Notes: a model not told the origin generated them from the letters alone. Counted from the first letter of the stretch, positions 1 through 12,880 are shown. The stretch is 64,000 bases of DNA from Viola odorata (GCA_963691705.1 OY829541.1:68295189-68359188); one strand, 5' to 3'. Program-made: numbers and translations.

Positions 1-198
1 CACTCTGTTTCTCAATCTTTCAACAGCATGTATCATCGTGATTGTTCTGTTGTTTATTGTAGCTCCTTGATCCTCCTGTTATCTGCTGCAAATATCTTGC
101 TTCCCTGTATCATTCTGCCTATATATCTTGGTGTTTAGCCATCAGAAAATGGTGGCTTGCGTTAATTCCTCAATTTCTTTACTTCTCTTGTTGTGCAG

Positions 199-668
199 AT
201 TTTACTCCATCTCGTGGCAATACTCCAGTCCATCATAAGTTCTCCACAGGAACACCTGAAGCCAACAAAAGTCCTGCGGGGGATAAGCCTCCTACTTCCG
301 CAGCCGAACCCTCCCCAAACGGGAAAAGGAGACTATCTGATCTTTTCAAAGATAGTATTAGAGAAGATACTCTTAATGACCGAAATGCCTTAGGAAACCA
401 GGACAACACTGCCAATGGAAAAACCGAACCGAAGCAAACCATACTCGATGTCCTTCCCAACTCTTCCAATGCTACCCCTTACGTCTCTGTTGCCAACTCT
501 GTCTGTAGTAGCGAAAGGACTCCTAATGGAGGTGACGCCTTAATGGAGAGGGAGAAATCGATGAAATCGGTGCAATGCTGCCTCCCCAGTTTGATTTCTT
601 GCCGTAGTTTTAGTGACAGGAAGAGGAAGATGACGAGTCCGACTGTAGCTGTAAATGGCAAAGTTTAA
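199..668 (+). CDS. At3g27210-like protein of unknown function, 3' terminal exon (5' part outside window)
   Basis: The terminal exon follows a clear acceptor (TTGTGCAG, ending at 198) and stops with TAA at 666-668. The two bases at 199-200 finish a codon begun upstream. It encodes about 155 residues, starting FTPSRGNTPVHHKFSTGTPE. The stretch is rich in Ser, Pro and Asn, with a basic motif RRLSDLFKDSIRED near its first third, a CCLPSLISCRSFSDRKRK patch near the end and no visible enzymatic domain. Short SRG-TPVHH and RRLSDLF motifs fit the uncharacterised plant family that includes Arabidopsis At3g27210. The flanking gene order supports this, because At3g27200- and At3g27190-like genes follow. 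Bases 1-198 are intron. Function is unknown. Confidence 0.6.
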
Positions 669-3173
669 TCTGCAGAATTACTACTGTGGTGTATATTAAG
701 TTATGAGTACGCAACTTCTCTGCGATCGGATTAAAGGTTTTGTATAAAGTACTACAAGGGAATATTGCTTTTATGAATCAAGGGCATGTATAAAGCAAAA
801 ATGCAGCTGCTGAGTATGTATATCCATTGCTATTTATTATGTGAATCTCACTGAGGATTTTGCTCTCTCAGTCAATTTCAAGGTAATGTTACTTCATGAG
901 GGCTGCTTACAAGGTAATGAATCAGATTTTTTCTTCAGTTCCGCATGGAATGATGCTTGAAAACCTCAATTCTTTTTAAATTGAGTGAACTTGGTCATAG
1001 CCAACAGGCCTGGGAGAAATGACAAATTATGTTGATACGTCTTGGTCTAACAATTTGCTTTAACATTGCAATTTATTGTTTTTTTCTGAAAATATCCCAT
1101 TTAGGATGTGATAAAAGTCAAGTTTAATGTGACTGGTGACAATTAAGTTTTGTCTACTAACTTTTTTGCTTCTTGGTTTTAGGCTAATGATAATGAATAT
1201 GGACAAAGCTGATATTTTTATATGTACCAAAGATATCTAGCCCTCCACGATGTAATTTGATTGTTAAATGTTGCTTTCCAGAGCATTCGTCTATGTGGAA
1301 GGAAAAAGAAAAGCCCATCCAGATGTCCATATTGGGCGTTTTAATGAAATGGGCCATATTCTTGGTGGACTCACCATTTCTGTTCGGGAACAACCCTCCT
1401 GTCTCAGCCCATCAAGTACAATCAATTGCGGGCTGGACTCAACGCTGTTTATTTTTGCTACCATTCTCACCTAAGGTTCCGAAGGAGGCTAGCCTTTGAG
1501 CTAATAAATCCAAAATATTTTTTGAGTAGGAAATTAATTTTATTCGAACATTAACACAGTTTTTCCCATTTCCCGGATACGAAATTGAAACTTTTTCCGA
1601 TAATGGGAAAATTTCTTACCATATTTTTTACCACAATCAAAGGCATATGTGGAAAAGTCCATTGGTTCAACAATCAGTATGATTGGAAAAATTACTTTTT
1701 TCTTATGAGTCAACTGAGTAACATGAGTGCTCGCAAACTAAACGTAAGGGCACATGGTTATGATCCAGACCTTAAAAATTTAATATTCCATATAATGGAC
1801 ATTTGGCCCATTCCTTCCAGAATCCAAATCTCAATTCAATGTGAACGACTAATGTGAAAGCAGAAAAAAAGAGAGTACAAGCCCAACTTTCAGAGAGGAA
1901 AATGATGACTGATCATGAACTGAGTGGGGAAGACATTAATTTTAGTATTTATTTATTTATCTCTAAGTAATTGATTAACATGATCTGTGTGCCCATGTTC
2001 TTGATAATAATGCCATATATCCCTTCGCTAGATGACACATTGCTCTTCATTTCATGGAGGTGGTGTTTGTTGTTGTTTGGCAGAGCTGGCTTAGCTTTTT
2101 AGTTTGTGTGTTGAAGGAATTGGATGGTGCATTGAGACTTTTGGACACATTCTGATATGATAAGAGTCTCTGCAAAAGATAGAATCATCATTTCTCCGTA
2201 GTGATCAGTATATACTGCTGCAACTAATATATGGTGAATTAGTAAAAAACGTGTTCATTTTCATTAAAATTTTGAATTGAAATCTTTGGGATAAACTATA
2301 TTAAAAGAGTCGCTCTTCTTTTAAAATTGATAGTACTCGAACTAAATTAATCTCAACTAAAAATACCCTGTTATATCATAATCATTTACTAGCTAAATGT
2401 ATTTAATTAGGTTTTCTATCTTTGTTTTGTTTGAAGATCGATGTATTCATCGGATCTAAACATATATCAACTACTTGAATCACAAGATGAAATAAATAAT
2501 TTGAAGAAGTTCATTAACCATAATGATCGTTGGAACGAAATTAAATTTATGTAGTTAATTAAGGTCACTCTTTTTCATTATAAAGCTATCAAAGTTGATC
2601 TTGAATTGTTTGGATGAAACTAACAAATTAATTAACCTCAGAGCCCACCAATCAAAATGAGCTCCTTTACTCAATTAGATTCCGATTGCCTCACCTTTCT
2701 TTCCCACTTTTAGATGAAGACAACAAAACCCATATGAAAAATTAACAAACACACATCTCTACGTAGGACAACCATAATTTTGTTTTTTTGGGGGTTCCAT
2801 ACACGTAAAGTAAAATGCTCCATATGTATCCTCATCCTTCCCCTCACAAAAATGTATATCACAAATCAGCCAAAAATAAATAATAAGAAAATGAAGCAAT
2901 CGTAAAAATGAAAGTGTTGAATCACTCGCAACTAAAATGAAAGATTGTGATTTTTTTACCAAACCATCTAGAGTTCGGATTCAGATTGTTGTTCTACGTT
3001 TAATTATAAAATTAATTCCCAACAGAACATATATCATAAATGCCCCCACATGTCCAATAATTCTGTCATTTGGACATAACCACAAGAAAAAAAGGGTCCC
3101 CAACCAAAAGCCCAAAAGAACAAAATCCTTTTCCCATTAACCTCATCACTTAAAAACCCATCATCTCCTTCCA
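669..3173. other. Intergenic, 2.5 kb
   Basis: 3' UTR of the preceding gene, then AT-rich spacer. Short open frames around 1257-1499 and 1585-1857 show no protein family, splice sites or codon bias. I see no RNA gene and no well-formed transposon. The last part is the promoter of the lipase gene. Confidence 0.5.
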
Positions 3174-3174
3174 C

Positions 3175-3183
3175 TATATAAAG
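3175..3183 (+). promoter_or_regulatory. TATA box of the lipase gene
   Basis: TATATAAAG lies about 100 bp before the ATG at 3278. It predicts transcription starting near 3205-3210, so the ATG at 3278 is the first one in the message. Confidence 0.6.
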
Positions 3184-3277
3184 GGTTTTGTTATGTTCCA
3201 AATTCCATTCTCACACTCTCCTCCTCACTCCACCTCAACACAACACACTATCCACTAATCATTTAGCCATAAGAAAA

Positions 3278-6200
3278 ATGGCTAAGATTCTTGGGTTTAG
3301 CCTTTGTGTTCTAGTCATGCTGCTAATGGTTCTCCCTCACCGATCACACGGCACGAGCCGCGGCTCGTTAAGCGTAATTAAGAGATCGGGTGGGATGGTT
3401 TTGGATCCGTCATTAGTTGGTATTTGCGCTTCTTCGGTCACTCCCCATGGATACGAATGCCAAGAACATGAAGTAAGCATACTTAATTGTGATCTTAGCT
3501 TTTTTTATAAAAAAAATTAAGTACAAACACTAATTGAACCACATGGTAATTAATTAACATGGAGAAAGTGATGTGATTACTTTGATAATTAGGTATCAAC
3601 ACAAGATGGATTCATTCTTAGTATGCAAAGAATACCTCAAGGTCGTGTTGGTGGTGGCCGTGGTGGTGATGATGCCAAGAGACCGCCGGTGCTAGTACAA
3701 CATGGAGTCCTTGTGGTAGGCACCTAGATTCATTTTTTAATTTAATTTAATTTAAGATACTTAAATTTCAATCGATTTCTCATAATATAATGGGTGTCAG
3801 TTACCCGTTACTTTTCTTCTTGAGCTTGTGCTCTTATTCTTAGCTAAGAAAAACTATTTTACTTGTTTGGAGTATTTCACCTTTTAAATAGATAGTTTGA
3901 TATAAATAAAATTAGTCTTGATGAATTAAATTCATAGGAACTACAAGAGTAAGTATATTTAATAGAAAAATAATGATCTAATAAGATAGAACATGTGTGG
4001 TGCACTTATGGTGTCATCGGAAAGTGGGGATATTTTGTTTTGGATTTTGGATGATATCATCATCATCATTCATGAACATCATGATTTATAAATAAAGCTA
4101 AACCTTGCTTGATTTACGCATTGTAAATTGCATTTCAATGTGATCACCTTTTTGTTTTGTTTGTTTCTTTAATATATTGTAACTCTCACGATAGATCTAT
4201 CTATATTTATAGCCATTCTTTATTGTTTTGATGTTTTAATTTAATTGACATTCTTTTTTTTTAAATAAGAGACTTTTTTATTAAAATAATTAATCAATTT
4301 AGTACATACTTTCGAAATTAAATGTCGTTTACTATTTAGGCACGCATATTAAGGAGATTAGATGACTCACTATTTGACCCATAATTCTTAACGTACGCCT
4401 GAAAAAAAATAATGGACAAAATTATCTCAAATTATAAATTATCAAATCTTTTTAATATGAGTAAAGAGAGAGCAATGAACTCTTTTTCGTTTCTTGATTC
4501 TTCGCATTAATTGGCATCTATCTGTAAAGCTTCTCAAGTTTCTTTTTATAAAAAGTTTAAAGATAGTACCGTTTTTTCCTTTTTTACGTGGGAAGCCTTG
4601 GTTGGTTGACAACTAACTTCTCTATTTTTTTTTCAATTTCTAGGTTTTGAAAAAAATTGAAATTGTTTTTTTTTTGTTTTTTTATTTCTATTTAATAAAA
4701 GGGAATTTTAATTTTATTTTTATCCAGTAACCGAAATTTCCCAGGAAAATTCAGAAAATTGTTGTAGTTTGTCTCTATTGCATTTTGCGCTCTCTGACAA
4801 TTAGACATAGACTTCAAGAAAGATTGGGCTGTTTCTGGCAGCCCATAAATTGATGCACCGTTTCCATTTTTCAGAACTCAAGAACCCCATCACATCACCA
4901 CTCGTTCATGGAATAAAAACACCACCAAATTTCATGCATATTCTTCTTTTTTTCCTAATTTTTACTCCCTCCGGACACAATTACTTGTCATTTTACTGTT
5001 CATGCACGCGTTTCGAGGAGGTCGAATGGCTCGCTATTTGACCCCAAAAAATTCCGTACTTTTTTCGAACGTACATTGATCAAAAAAAAGTACGGAATTT
5101 TTTGGGGTCAAATAGCGAGTCATTCGACCTCCTCGAAACGCGTGCATAAACAGAATGACAAGTAATTGTGTCCGGAGGGAGTAGTATTTTTCTTTCAAAC
5201 CATTAATTTATTAATTTTCCTTAATTTATGAACTAATAAGAATAAATCCATCAAAAGTAGGAATGTTCCTTTTTAGTGGAAACTTAAGGAAGGTTGTTAT
5301 TCATTTCGAGTAATTAGTACGCTCGATATCTCTCACTTTTTGAATTAGGAATAAAAAAATTAAATTTAAATTTTGTTTAGTGAAGTGGATTTTAATTAAC
5401 AATTGAATTTTATGATGCAGGATGGGATGACATGGTTTTTGAACCCACCGGAGCAGAATTTACCAATGATTTTAGCTGATCAAGGGTTTGATGTTTGGAT
5501 TTCTAACACCAGAGGGACCAGATTCAGCAGTAGACACACCTCTCTCCATCCCAATCAAGCGGTTCAATTTCTCTCTTCCCATCTCATTAAATTATGTAAC
5601 ACATTTGATTATCATAGTTAATCGTAATTAGACAATGAGCATGTATTTATGGTTCTCTGCTGTTAACAAAGTGCTAGTAGGATCTCGAGTTCGAGTCTCA
5701 TTTTCGTATAAAAAAAACGCTGTACAATGTGGTGCTACAATTTTTGGATCCAGGACAAAGAAAAAGGTTTTACAATTGCAGGACATATATACTACCTCAT
5801 GGTGGTACTCCTTAAATAGGCATGAAATTCTTAAATTTTTCATCTTGTTATTGTTCGATTGAGGTTATTTTTTTTGTCGAAACAGCCAGAAAGGATATCT
5901 GAGGAGTAAAGTCTCAATTTTGTGTTTTTTCAATTGTATGTTTTATTGTTAACCATCTAGTTTCATTATATCAGAATGCGTACACACATTGCTAATCCAT
6001 TACGAAGTTTATAATCTAAAGGTTATTGATGGTTAATCTCTGACTATGACAGAGTTTTTGGAACTGGTCTTGGGATGAATTAGTAATCTTTGATCTACCA
6101 GCTGTTTTTGATCATGTGTACAACCAAACTGGGCAGAAAATGCATTATGTGGGTCACTCCCTGGTAAGCTTCCTAATCTTTGTACCATTCCCTTGCTTAG

Positions 6201-7517
6201 CAAAATGTCTTATATTTGTTATAATAACTTGTAAGAACAATAATCCATAAATTTGATTCCAACAATTAAAGTTTTGAAGAAGTAATCATAAAAGCAAGAT
6301 AATTTTGTTCATGAGCAAAAGCTGTTCTGAATTACTCGAATGAAAGTAATCGAGGGGTCTAAACCACAAGTATTCCCGAGCCAACTAACCGAAGACTAAT
6401 CCCGTGATCGAATTTGACAGGGAACATTGATAGGTTTGGCATCTTTCTCAGAAGGGTTATTGGTGGACAAGCTGAACTCAGCTGCATTGTTGAGCCCTAT
6501 TGCTTACTTGAGCCACATGAGCACCCCACTTGGTGTTCTTGCAGCTAAAGCCTTTGTTGGTGAGGTAATTAAGGAAAAGGTTCTTCCTTTAACAGTTCTA
6601 ACTAATAATTACAGTAGTTGTTGTCTTAAAAAAAGGTTACATGTCTGCTTCTAACAGATTACTACACTCTTTGGTCTTAAGGAGTTCAATCCAAAAGGGT
6701 AAGAAAACCAAAAAGAATGAATCTTTCCTGTACTTTTTTAATCCTTTTTCTCTCTTTTATGTGCATGGATGTTTTGATTATTTGCAGGAAACAAGTAGGT
6801 GACTTTCTGAGAGCTCTTTGTGCTTATCCGGGCATTGACTGCTATGATCTGTTGCCTGCTCTTACTGGTATTGATCTGCATAGAATTTCCTAGTACAGTT
6901 TTCTTTCAATGCTACCACCCAAAGTTGAAAATTATGTCCTTTTGCTAGTTCTTGTGTAATGACTATTTGATTAACGTTTGGAAATTTAAGGCAAGAACTG
7001 CTGCTTGAATGCTTCCACTGTTGATCTATTCTTGAAGAACGAACCACAATCTACTTCTACGAAGAACATGGTTCATTTGGCTCAAAGTAAGTCTATCAGC
7101 TTGGCATTTTCAAATTCTGCAGTTTCTCAAATTTTGGAAACAAGATTTGAAACTGTGTTGGAGATATTTTGCTGATAAGTCTCTGAACCTGCAGCTGTTC
7201 GAGATGGGGTTCTATCGAAATTCAATTATGGGACTGCTAGCTATAATCTGATGCATTATGGATCAACTGATCCCCCAATCTATAACCTGTCCAACATTCC
7301 CCATAACCTTCCCATCTTCCTAACCTATGGAGGGCAAGATGCACTGTCTGATATTCGCGACGTGGAGCGCTTACTTGACAGTCTAAGGCTCCATGATGTC
7401 GATAAGCTCATCGTTCGGTATATTAAGGAGTATGCTCATGCTGATTTCATCATGGGAATCAATGCCAAGGATATTGTGTATAATCAAGTTACTTCATTTT
7501 TTAAGCTTAAGCACTGA
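3278..7517 (+). CDS. Secreted/vacuolar acid lipase (triacylglycerol lipase 2 / MPL1-like), 9 exons
   Basis: Exons 3278-3472, 3593-3715, 5421-5561, 6053-6163, 6421-6564, 6658-6698, 6788-6867, 6991-7086 and 7195-7517 join in frame to 417 residues, the usual length for plant and animal acid lipases. Residues 1-25 form a signal peptide (MAKILGFSLCVLVMLLMVLP). An alpha/beta-hydrolase-associated lipase segment follows (GYECQEHEVSTQDGFILSMQ). The oxyanion region is QHGVL (His102), the nucleophile elbow GHSLG (Ser189), the acid GGQDALSD (Asp359) and the base YAHADF (His392), so the catalytic triad is complete. The family hydrolyses triacylglycerol or steryl esters. The closest Arabidopsis gene I recall is At5g14180 (MPL1), so this gene is foreign to the At3g27 block around it. 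Intron 2 is 1.7 kb and holds a palindromic MITE. A poly(A) signal AATAAA is at 7558-7563. Confidence 0.9.
4299..4440. mobile_element. Degraded Stowaway-like MITE in lipase intron 2
   Basis: The stretch GACTCACTATTTGACCC, followed by TTAACGTACGCCTGAAAAAA and AAAATTATCTCAAAT, matches the core of the element at 33680-33939 with internal loss. The left end TACATACTTTCGAAATTAAA resembles that element's terminus. No clean right end is visible. Confidence 0.4.
4965..5181. mobile_element. Stowaway-type MITE, near-perfect 217-bp palindrome
   Basis: The element begins CTCCCTCCGGACACAATTAC and ends with the inverse, TAATTGTGTCCGGAGGGAG. It is flanked on both sides by the dinucleotide TA (4963-4964 and 5182-5183), the target duplication of Tc1/mariner MITEs. 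The two arms are about 100 bp each and differ by only a few bases and one 3-bp gap, so the copy is young. It lies in lipase intron 2 in sense or antisense orientation equally. Confidence 0.85.
5648..5720 (+). repeat. SINE-like fragment in lipase intron 3
   Basis: AACAAAGTGCTAGTAGGATC is followed by GAGTTCGAGTCTC, a pol III B-box-like motif. Related sequence occurs at 7775-7830 and 28801-28870 on the other strand. No clear A box or tail was found. Confidence 0.3.
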
Positions 7518-8303
7518 TATGATAAGGAACGTTTGGTGTGCATTGTAACTAATAGACAATAAATAGTTCCACAATGTCATACAGTAATTAAACAAGTTTC
7601 TGCATGACAAAAGTATGTATACAAACCATCTGGTTATAAGCAATGTAAGCTGTTTAATTAGATGACATGGATGAATTCCATTCCATTCTATCATTCTAAG
7701 TTTATTTTTCCTCATCATTTCTTTAAATGAAAAAAAAAAATCAACAATAGATATGAGTAGCTTATTCGTTGTCTGCTGGTGGCAAAGTACAAGTAGGACT
7801 CGGATTCGAACCTGACCTCCGCCTATGCAAAAGGAAAGAAAAAAGATATTGAATACCAGCTGTGACCAAGAGTTTAGTGTTTGAAAACTTTTTATGTGGT
7901 AACTGCTGAACAAATTTTACCAAACTTCCTTTGTCTAATTATGTATAGAATTTGTGCTTCTAGGCCAAAGCCGACCATTCACAAGACAAGATCTGATGTC
8001 TTAGTTTCAACGTAAAGCTTCTGTGATCTTTAACCAACTAGATTTTGCTTCAAGAACAATCAAACAAGAAAAACTTCTTTGAGACTCATCAAAACTGCCC
8101 TTCTTTTTCTTCACAATTACACAAATGTGCACCATTACCCTTTTGCTCCCTAAGCACAATTTGGACCATTTTCTTGCTTAATCTTGATGACCATGTTATG
8201 ATGGATAACCAAAATTATGAATCAGACCTAAACATTAAATATTAGGGTACTTACAAAATTACTGACGAGGACAGCTAGGGTGTTTTTACAGGTCCCTGCT
8301 CCC
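7518..8303. other. Intergenic between lipase and phytocyanin genes
   Basis: Lipase 3' UTR, a SINE-like fragment at 7775-7830 (GGCAAAGTAC, then GGATTCGAACC, the inverse of a B box) and the phytocyanin promoter. The antisense open frame 7494-7913 has no recognisable protein. Confidence 0.5.
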
Positions 8304-8311
8304 TATATATA
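8304..8311 (+). promoter_or_regulatory. TATA box of the phytocyanin gene
   Basis: TATATATA lies about 50 bp before the start codon at 8360, consistent with a short 5' UTR. Confidence 0.55.
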
Positions 8312-8359
8312 CACATCTTTTATCACAGATATGGTCAAAACAAACCTAAGATTGTGACA

Positions 8360-9125
8360 ATGGAGTGCAAATATTCATTGGTGTTGGTTTTTGTTGCTTT
8401 GTTTGCCAAACAAGCCTTGGCAACTCAACATGTTGTTGGTGGAAGCCAAGGCTGGGATGTATCTACAGACTTAAAGTCTTGGGCTTCTGCTCAGAAATTC
8501 AAAGTTGGAGATCAACTTGGTATGTAATTCCTTCTCTCTCTTTTTTATCAAATTATATTCTTTTGGTTAAGTATCTTTGTTTCTTCATTTCGGTGTCCTT
8601 GGATATCCTCACTGTCCCTTCTGGACATGAGATTACGGTGGGGGTTACTTTCCCGGTATGGTTTTCTCCATTCTCCAGACTCTAGTACAACCGATGTTTG
8701 GTTGGTTAAGTATTTTTGTTGTTGCTTTGTTTGATACAAATTTCTTGAATTTGTGGACAGTTTTCAAGTACACACCAGGGTTGCACAGTGCGGTTGAGCT
8801 TGGCAGTGAAAGTGACTACAAGAAGTGTGACACAAGCAACACCTTAGACTCTTTGAGCACTGGAAATGATGTGGTGAAATTGAGCAAGCCAGGGACTCGT
8901 TACTTTGCTTGTGGGACATTAGGTCATTGTGGCCAAGGGATGAAAATGAAGGTCACAACAGAATCTGCAGGATCTGCTTCCACCACACCAGACTCGTCTT
9001 CTTCTTCACCACCACCATCATCATCATCATCTACAACCTCCTCTGCTTCTACCATTCACTTGTTTGCTTTCTCTGTTTTGTTTTTTGGATCATTAGTTGC
9101 CACAACTTTGGTTCCTGTGTTTTGA
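8360..9125 (+). CDS. Uclacyanin-type phytocyanin, GPI-anchored blue copper protein (2 exons)
   Basis: Exons 8360-8519 and 8761-9125 (intron phase 1) give 174 residues. A signal peptide (1-21, MECKYSLVLVFVALFAKQAL) precedes a plastocyanin-like domain starting HVVGGSQGWDV. The type 1 copper ligands are His62 (GLHSAV), Cys104 (YFACG), His109 (LGH) and Met114 (GQGMKM). Cys76 and Cys110 would form the conserved disulfide. Met as axial ligand points to the uclacyanin class rather than stellacyanin (Gln) or early-nodulin-like proteins, which lose copper. A Ser/Pro-rich, arabinogalactan-like linker (about 126-150) and a hydrophobic C-terminus predict a GPI anchor at the plasma membrane or wall face. 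It probably works in electron transfer. The position next to UKL matches Arabidopsis At3g27200. A poly(A) signal AATAAA is at 9220-9225. Confidence 0.88.
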
Positions 9126-9460
9126 AAAACTTGGTATCATGGATTGGATTGTAGCCTGGTGTGAAATTTTATCTGTAGATTGATTTTAAGACATTTTGTT
9201 GGATTACTTTTATTAAGAGAATAAAATTTATGGTTTTGCTCTATCTGCATTATTTTCTCAATCTTTTAGATAAATGGACATGGTTTTCCAAGATTGCTCT
9301 TTTGATCCAATTTTGTTCTTATTATATGTGTAAATACCTAAACTTCAAGAGATGGCAACATCTTAACCATCGAAACGACACTGATATGGCCAAGAAAGTA
9401 AAGCAGAAGATCAGACCAGACAATATGAAAATGAAAATATCCCTTTATGAACAAGCCCTT
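9126..9460. other. Short spacer before the Harbinger-like elements
   Basis: 3' UTR and AT-rich spacer. No feature is visible beyond the poly(A) signal of the phytocyanin gene. Confidence 0.5.
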
Positions 9461-10716
9461 GGGTCTGTTTGTCGTTCCGGTTCTGGTCCGAAAAGTGCTG
9501 TGAACAAAAATGCTGTGAGAAAAGCACTTTTGCGCAAAGCAGTGTGCTGTTTGGTAAACATTTCTTAAAAGTGTTGTGGGAAACGAGAAGTTGTTTTTGG
9601 TGTTTGGTAAACACTACTTTTAGAACTATAGTTTGAGTGTAAAATGACTATAAAGGGCATCAGTCATTTTTAGTGTTATTTATTTATATTATTTAATTCA
9701 ATCTTTGTTTCTAAATAAATAATTTAATTATAATTTTCTAAAAGATGCAATTTTAACCTTTTAACTATAAATGACACAATTTATTTCAAGCATTAAAATT
9801 AAATATTGAACACTTTTTGAAAGTTTTACGTATATAAATCACAATTGTCTAAAACACAAGAACTTCTAATTTATAATTTCTATCCATTTTTATATGATAT
9901 TTAGAATAACCGATTCTTTTATTTCATCTATTATTATATACGTGAAGTTGATACAAAACCAAAATTGGATAATTAATATAGAATTGATGTATAACATTTG
10001 ACATTTGAAATTAATAAATAGAATTAAAAAATATATTAATTAGTTAATTTAATAATACAATAAATTAATTAAATGTTATTTTCATCATTATTCAATATTT
10101 ATTCTATTTATTCTCACATCTATAATCTTAAATTAATTATTTTTGAGAATTCTATCATATTATTGAAATTCATGGGAAGACCAATATCATAATAATTTTA
10201 TATTAAATTAGTTTGGAATTTATTAGGTGGTATGTGGTGCATTCTATTATGTATTTAGATATTTCTGTTTAAGTTTCAAATGATTTGTTCATAAAATAAT
10301 TGTATTTATAACTCATGTAATCATGTTTTAGCTCTAACTAATACATGACATTACAAGTGTGGAAAATTTACAGCTAAATGACTACCACTAGGAAAATGAT
10401 CAGATAGTACTCATTTCTTCTGTTGTAAATTACAGAATTTTTATCCCAACAAACTCTAGGAAAAAAAGAAAAAGAAAAGAACAATACTCATTCCTTATTT
10501 GAACCTCCAAACCTACCTAATTATAAAGAATACAACATAATTTATCTAGAGAATGCGGAATACAATCACTTCCAGCTACATTCCGCGCATAGGAACCGAG
10601 AAGCACATGCAGAGTAGCTTAGCCAAATGAAGAAGGAAAGGAAGGCATACAAAAATTGTACAGCGGTGCTTGATTCTGGAGAATGCCGGCGTAGCTTCAA
10701 ACTGCAAACTTCAGAA

Positions 10717-10823
10717 TCATGTTCCGATGTAAGATGGAGCCAGACATTCATCAACCATATCCACTAGGTTTGGGTTATCCAGTGCTGCCGCCACTCTCTC
10801 TTTATCATTTAGTTGTTTATTAA
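10717..10823 (-). pseudogene. Exon-like fragment inside element A, unidentified
   Basis: Read on the minus strand after an acceptor-like AATGCAG, the fragment encodes [19 protein letters not shown] and then [15 protein letters not shown] before a TGA. Its acidic, helical composition is unlike the surrounding AT-rich DNA and looks like the last exon of a real gene. I do not recognise the family. No matching upstream exon was found, so a captured fragment is more likely than a working gene. Confidence 0.35.
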
Positions 10824-12330
10824 CTGCATTCGAAGAAAGAAAGAAAAAAATCATGATGTGTGCACAGTTTTTAACCATATTGAAGTCTAGATGCTACGCA
10901 AAATATATATTTCAGCTCTTTAAGTAAATCAACAGTTATTTATCACCCTAAAATTTACACAAGCTTTAGTTGTACATAAGCTGCATCTAACACCTCATGC
11001 AGTTTTCGACAAGACTATGTTAACAAGACACAAAAAGGGACAGAGCTGGTAATTCTGTTTAACCTAAACCAACCAAGAATTTACAGTTTTAATTGAGGAT
11101 CCAGACATCAGAAGAAACCATTTTACTAAAAATCAATGTTATAGTGGTTAAAAAACCTTCTATATTGTGGCAATACATTACAAGGCATATGGGACAACAC
11201 TGCCTTAACAGTTCGATAGAACCTGTAATTCCTAATAGTACATTAATGGACCTGAATAATCTCATTGATGTTACTCAGCAGTCTTTCACTTGTTTTCCAA
11301 AATCAGGAAGATAAACTCCTTTAGATGATTTTACTACTGTCATTACTATGACATTTCACCTAACACTCTTTAGCACCTATCATAAGTACACCTGTACAAA
11401 TTATGCAAGCGCAGCTACCAATCAATTCCTATTTCCATACATCTTGGTCGACTCGATAATCTAGCATGTTAAGTTTTGCTCAAGTATAACCGAAAAAATC
11501 AATTCCAAATTGCTTAGAAACATAGAATCTCACTGTAACACAACAGAAGTTTCAAACTCAAATCAGAAAAATGACATCAACATTCTGTTATTGTCAATGG
11601 CTCCAACCATTCATAAAACTTCCATCCACACTTTCAAAAAAGAGTAATTAAAAGAAAAACATTCTGATTTGATAATGAAATAGATGACTCTGAGATTCCC
11701 ACAGATTTCATTACAAGTAAAGTCAAACAAGCAACTGTAAATCACTCAACATTCTATTGTGACAACTGAAATTTCATACAAATAAGCAACTAAGTTTCAT
11801 AATCAGGAAATTGGAATCAACTCAATTTCTGAGATTAACCTTTTTTATCAATTTTTTTTATTTCAGCACTTGCATGAACACAGGTTCACTAACAAAAGGT
11901 AACTAGGCCAGCCTAAACTGGGCTTGGGGCTGATAACAACATCAATTCAAAGGAAAATATGATTAATTATGTTAACCAATTGTAGAACCACTAAACATTT
12001 CACATTATAAAATAGCCTATTCTGTTCTTATTTCACCACACATCCTTCTTTCTTTATAATCCAAGAAAACCCACAGAAATTTCACCAATCTATACCAGCA
12101 AAAAAATAAATCAATCAAATATGAGGGCAGGAGATATGTTTAAGACAAACATGAAATTCACATAAGTGATTCCTATATCATAGCATTCCATTCTTCTTTT
12201 TTTTCTTTCTTTGCACCAATCAACCACCTCATTTCTCTGAACAAAAACTTTGAAGACAGTAAGAATTTACCACAGCAACAAAGGGTTGAAATCTCCAATG
12301 CCCACACCCGAAATTGTAGTGTCTCACCGA

Positions 12331-12424
12331 TTGGGTTGAGGAGTTGAAGAAACGATTGGGTTGAGGAGTTGAAGAGAAGCGCTTGGGTTGAGGAGTTGAA
12401 GAGAAGCGCTTGGGTAAAGGATTC
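12331..12424. repeat. Short tandem repeat, about 25-27 bp unit, three copies plus a partial
   Basis: The unit TTGGGTTGAGGAGTTGAAGA recurs three times with small changes (AAAC or GAAGC at the junction), followed by GCTTGGGT. It lies inside element A. Confidence 0.8.
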
Positions 12425-12623
12425 AACTTCAAGTGTTGGCCAGGGGTCAAGATCCAAGTGGATTCAAGCGGGCTGGAAATCTGTCATCTGTGGATTTGAG
12501 TGTCGATAGAGACTGAGAAAACAAATTATAAGAAGAAAATGAAATTCATCTCAAAACAGGATTAAAGAAATGAGACAATAAACTAATTCCTTCATTTTGA
12601 TTTTGATGTCTGGGTAAATTACC

Positions 12624-12880
12624 TTGAAGAAAAGCCTCTTCTAACAGTGGCAGCAACCCTCAAAATAGTCGGCGGCCCCAACAGTATTAGCAAGCGACGC
12701 AAGGATAGTATTAGCGGTGAGAAGGCAGTGAGTGACGGATACAAACGCAAGTGTTTAGGGTTTCTGTGTGGCTTAATTTTAGAAACAAAGAGGAAGACGA
12801 AGACAAATGAGAGAGAGGAGAGGAAAGACGCGTTTTTTCTTTTAATATATACCTGGTTTATTTGTAATTAAGAAGAAAAC
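12624..12880 (-). other. Possible captured 5' leader exon in element A
   Basis: Minus-strand sequence ending TTTTCTTCAAG|GTAATTT looks like a transcribed leader with a splice donor, and is more GC-rich than its surroundings. There is no convincing start codon. Element B has a similar arrangement at its right end. Confidence 0.3.

Noticed and set aside
1257..1499. Two overlapping open frames in the first intergenic region
   Set aside because: Both frames are open by chance; no start context, family or neighbouring exons.
7494..7913. 139-residue minus-strand frame after the lipase gene
   Set aside because: It is antisense to the lipase 3' UTR and runs through a SINE-like fragment; no recognisable domain.
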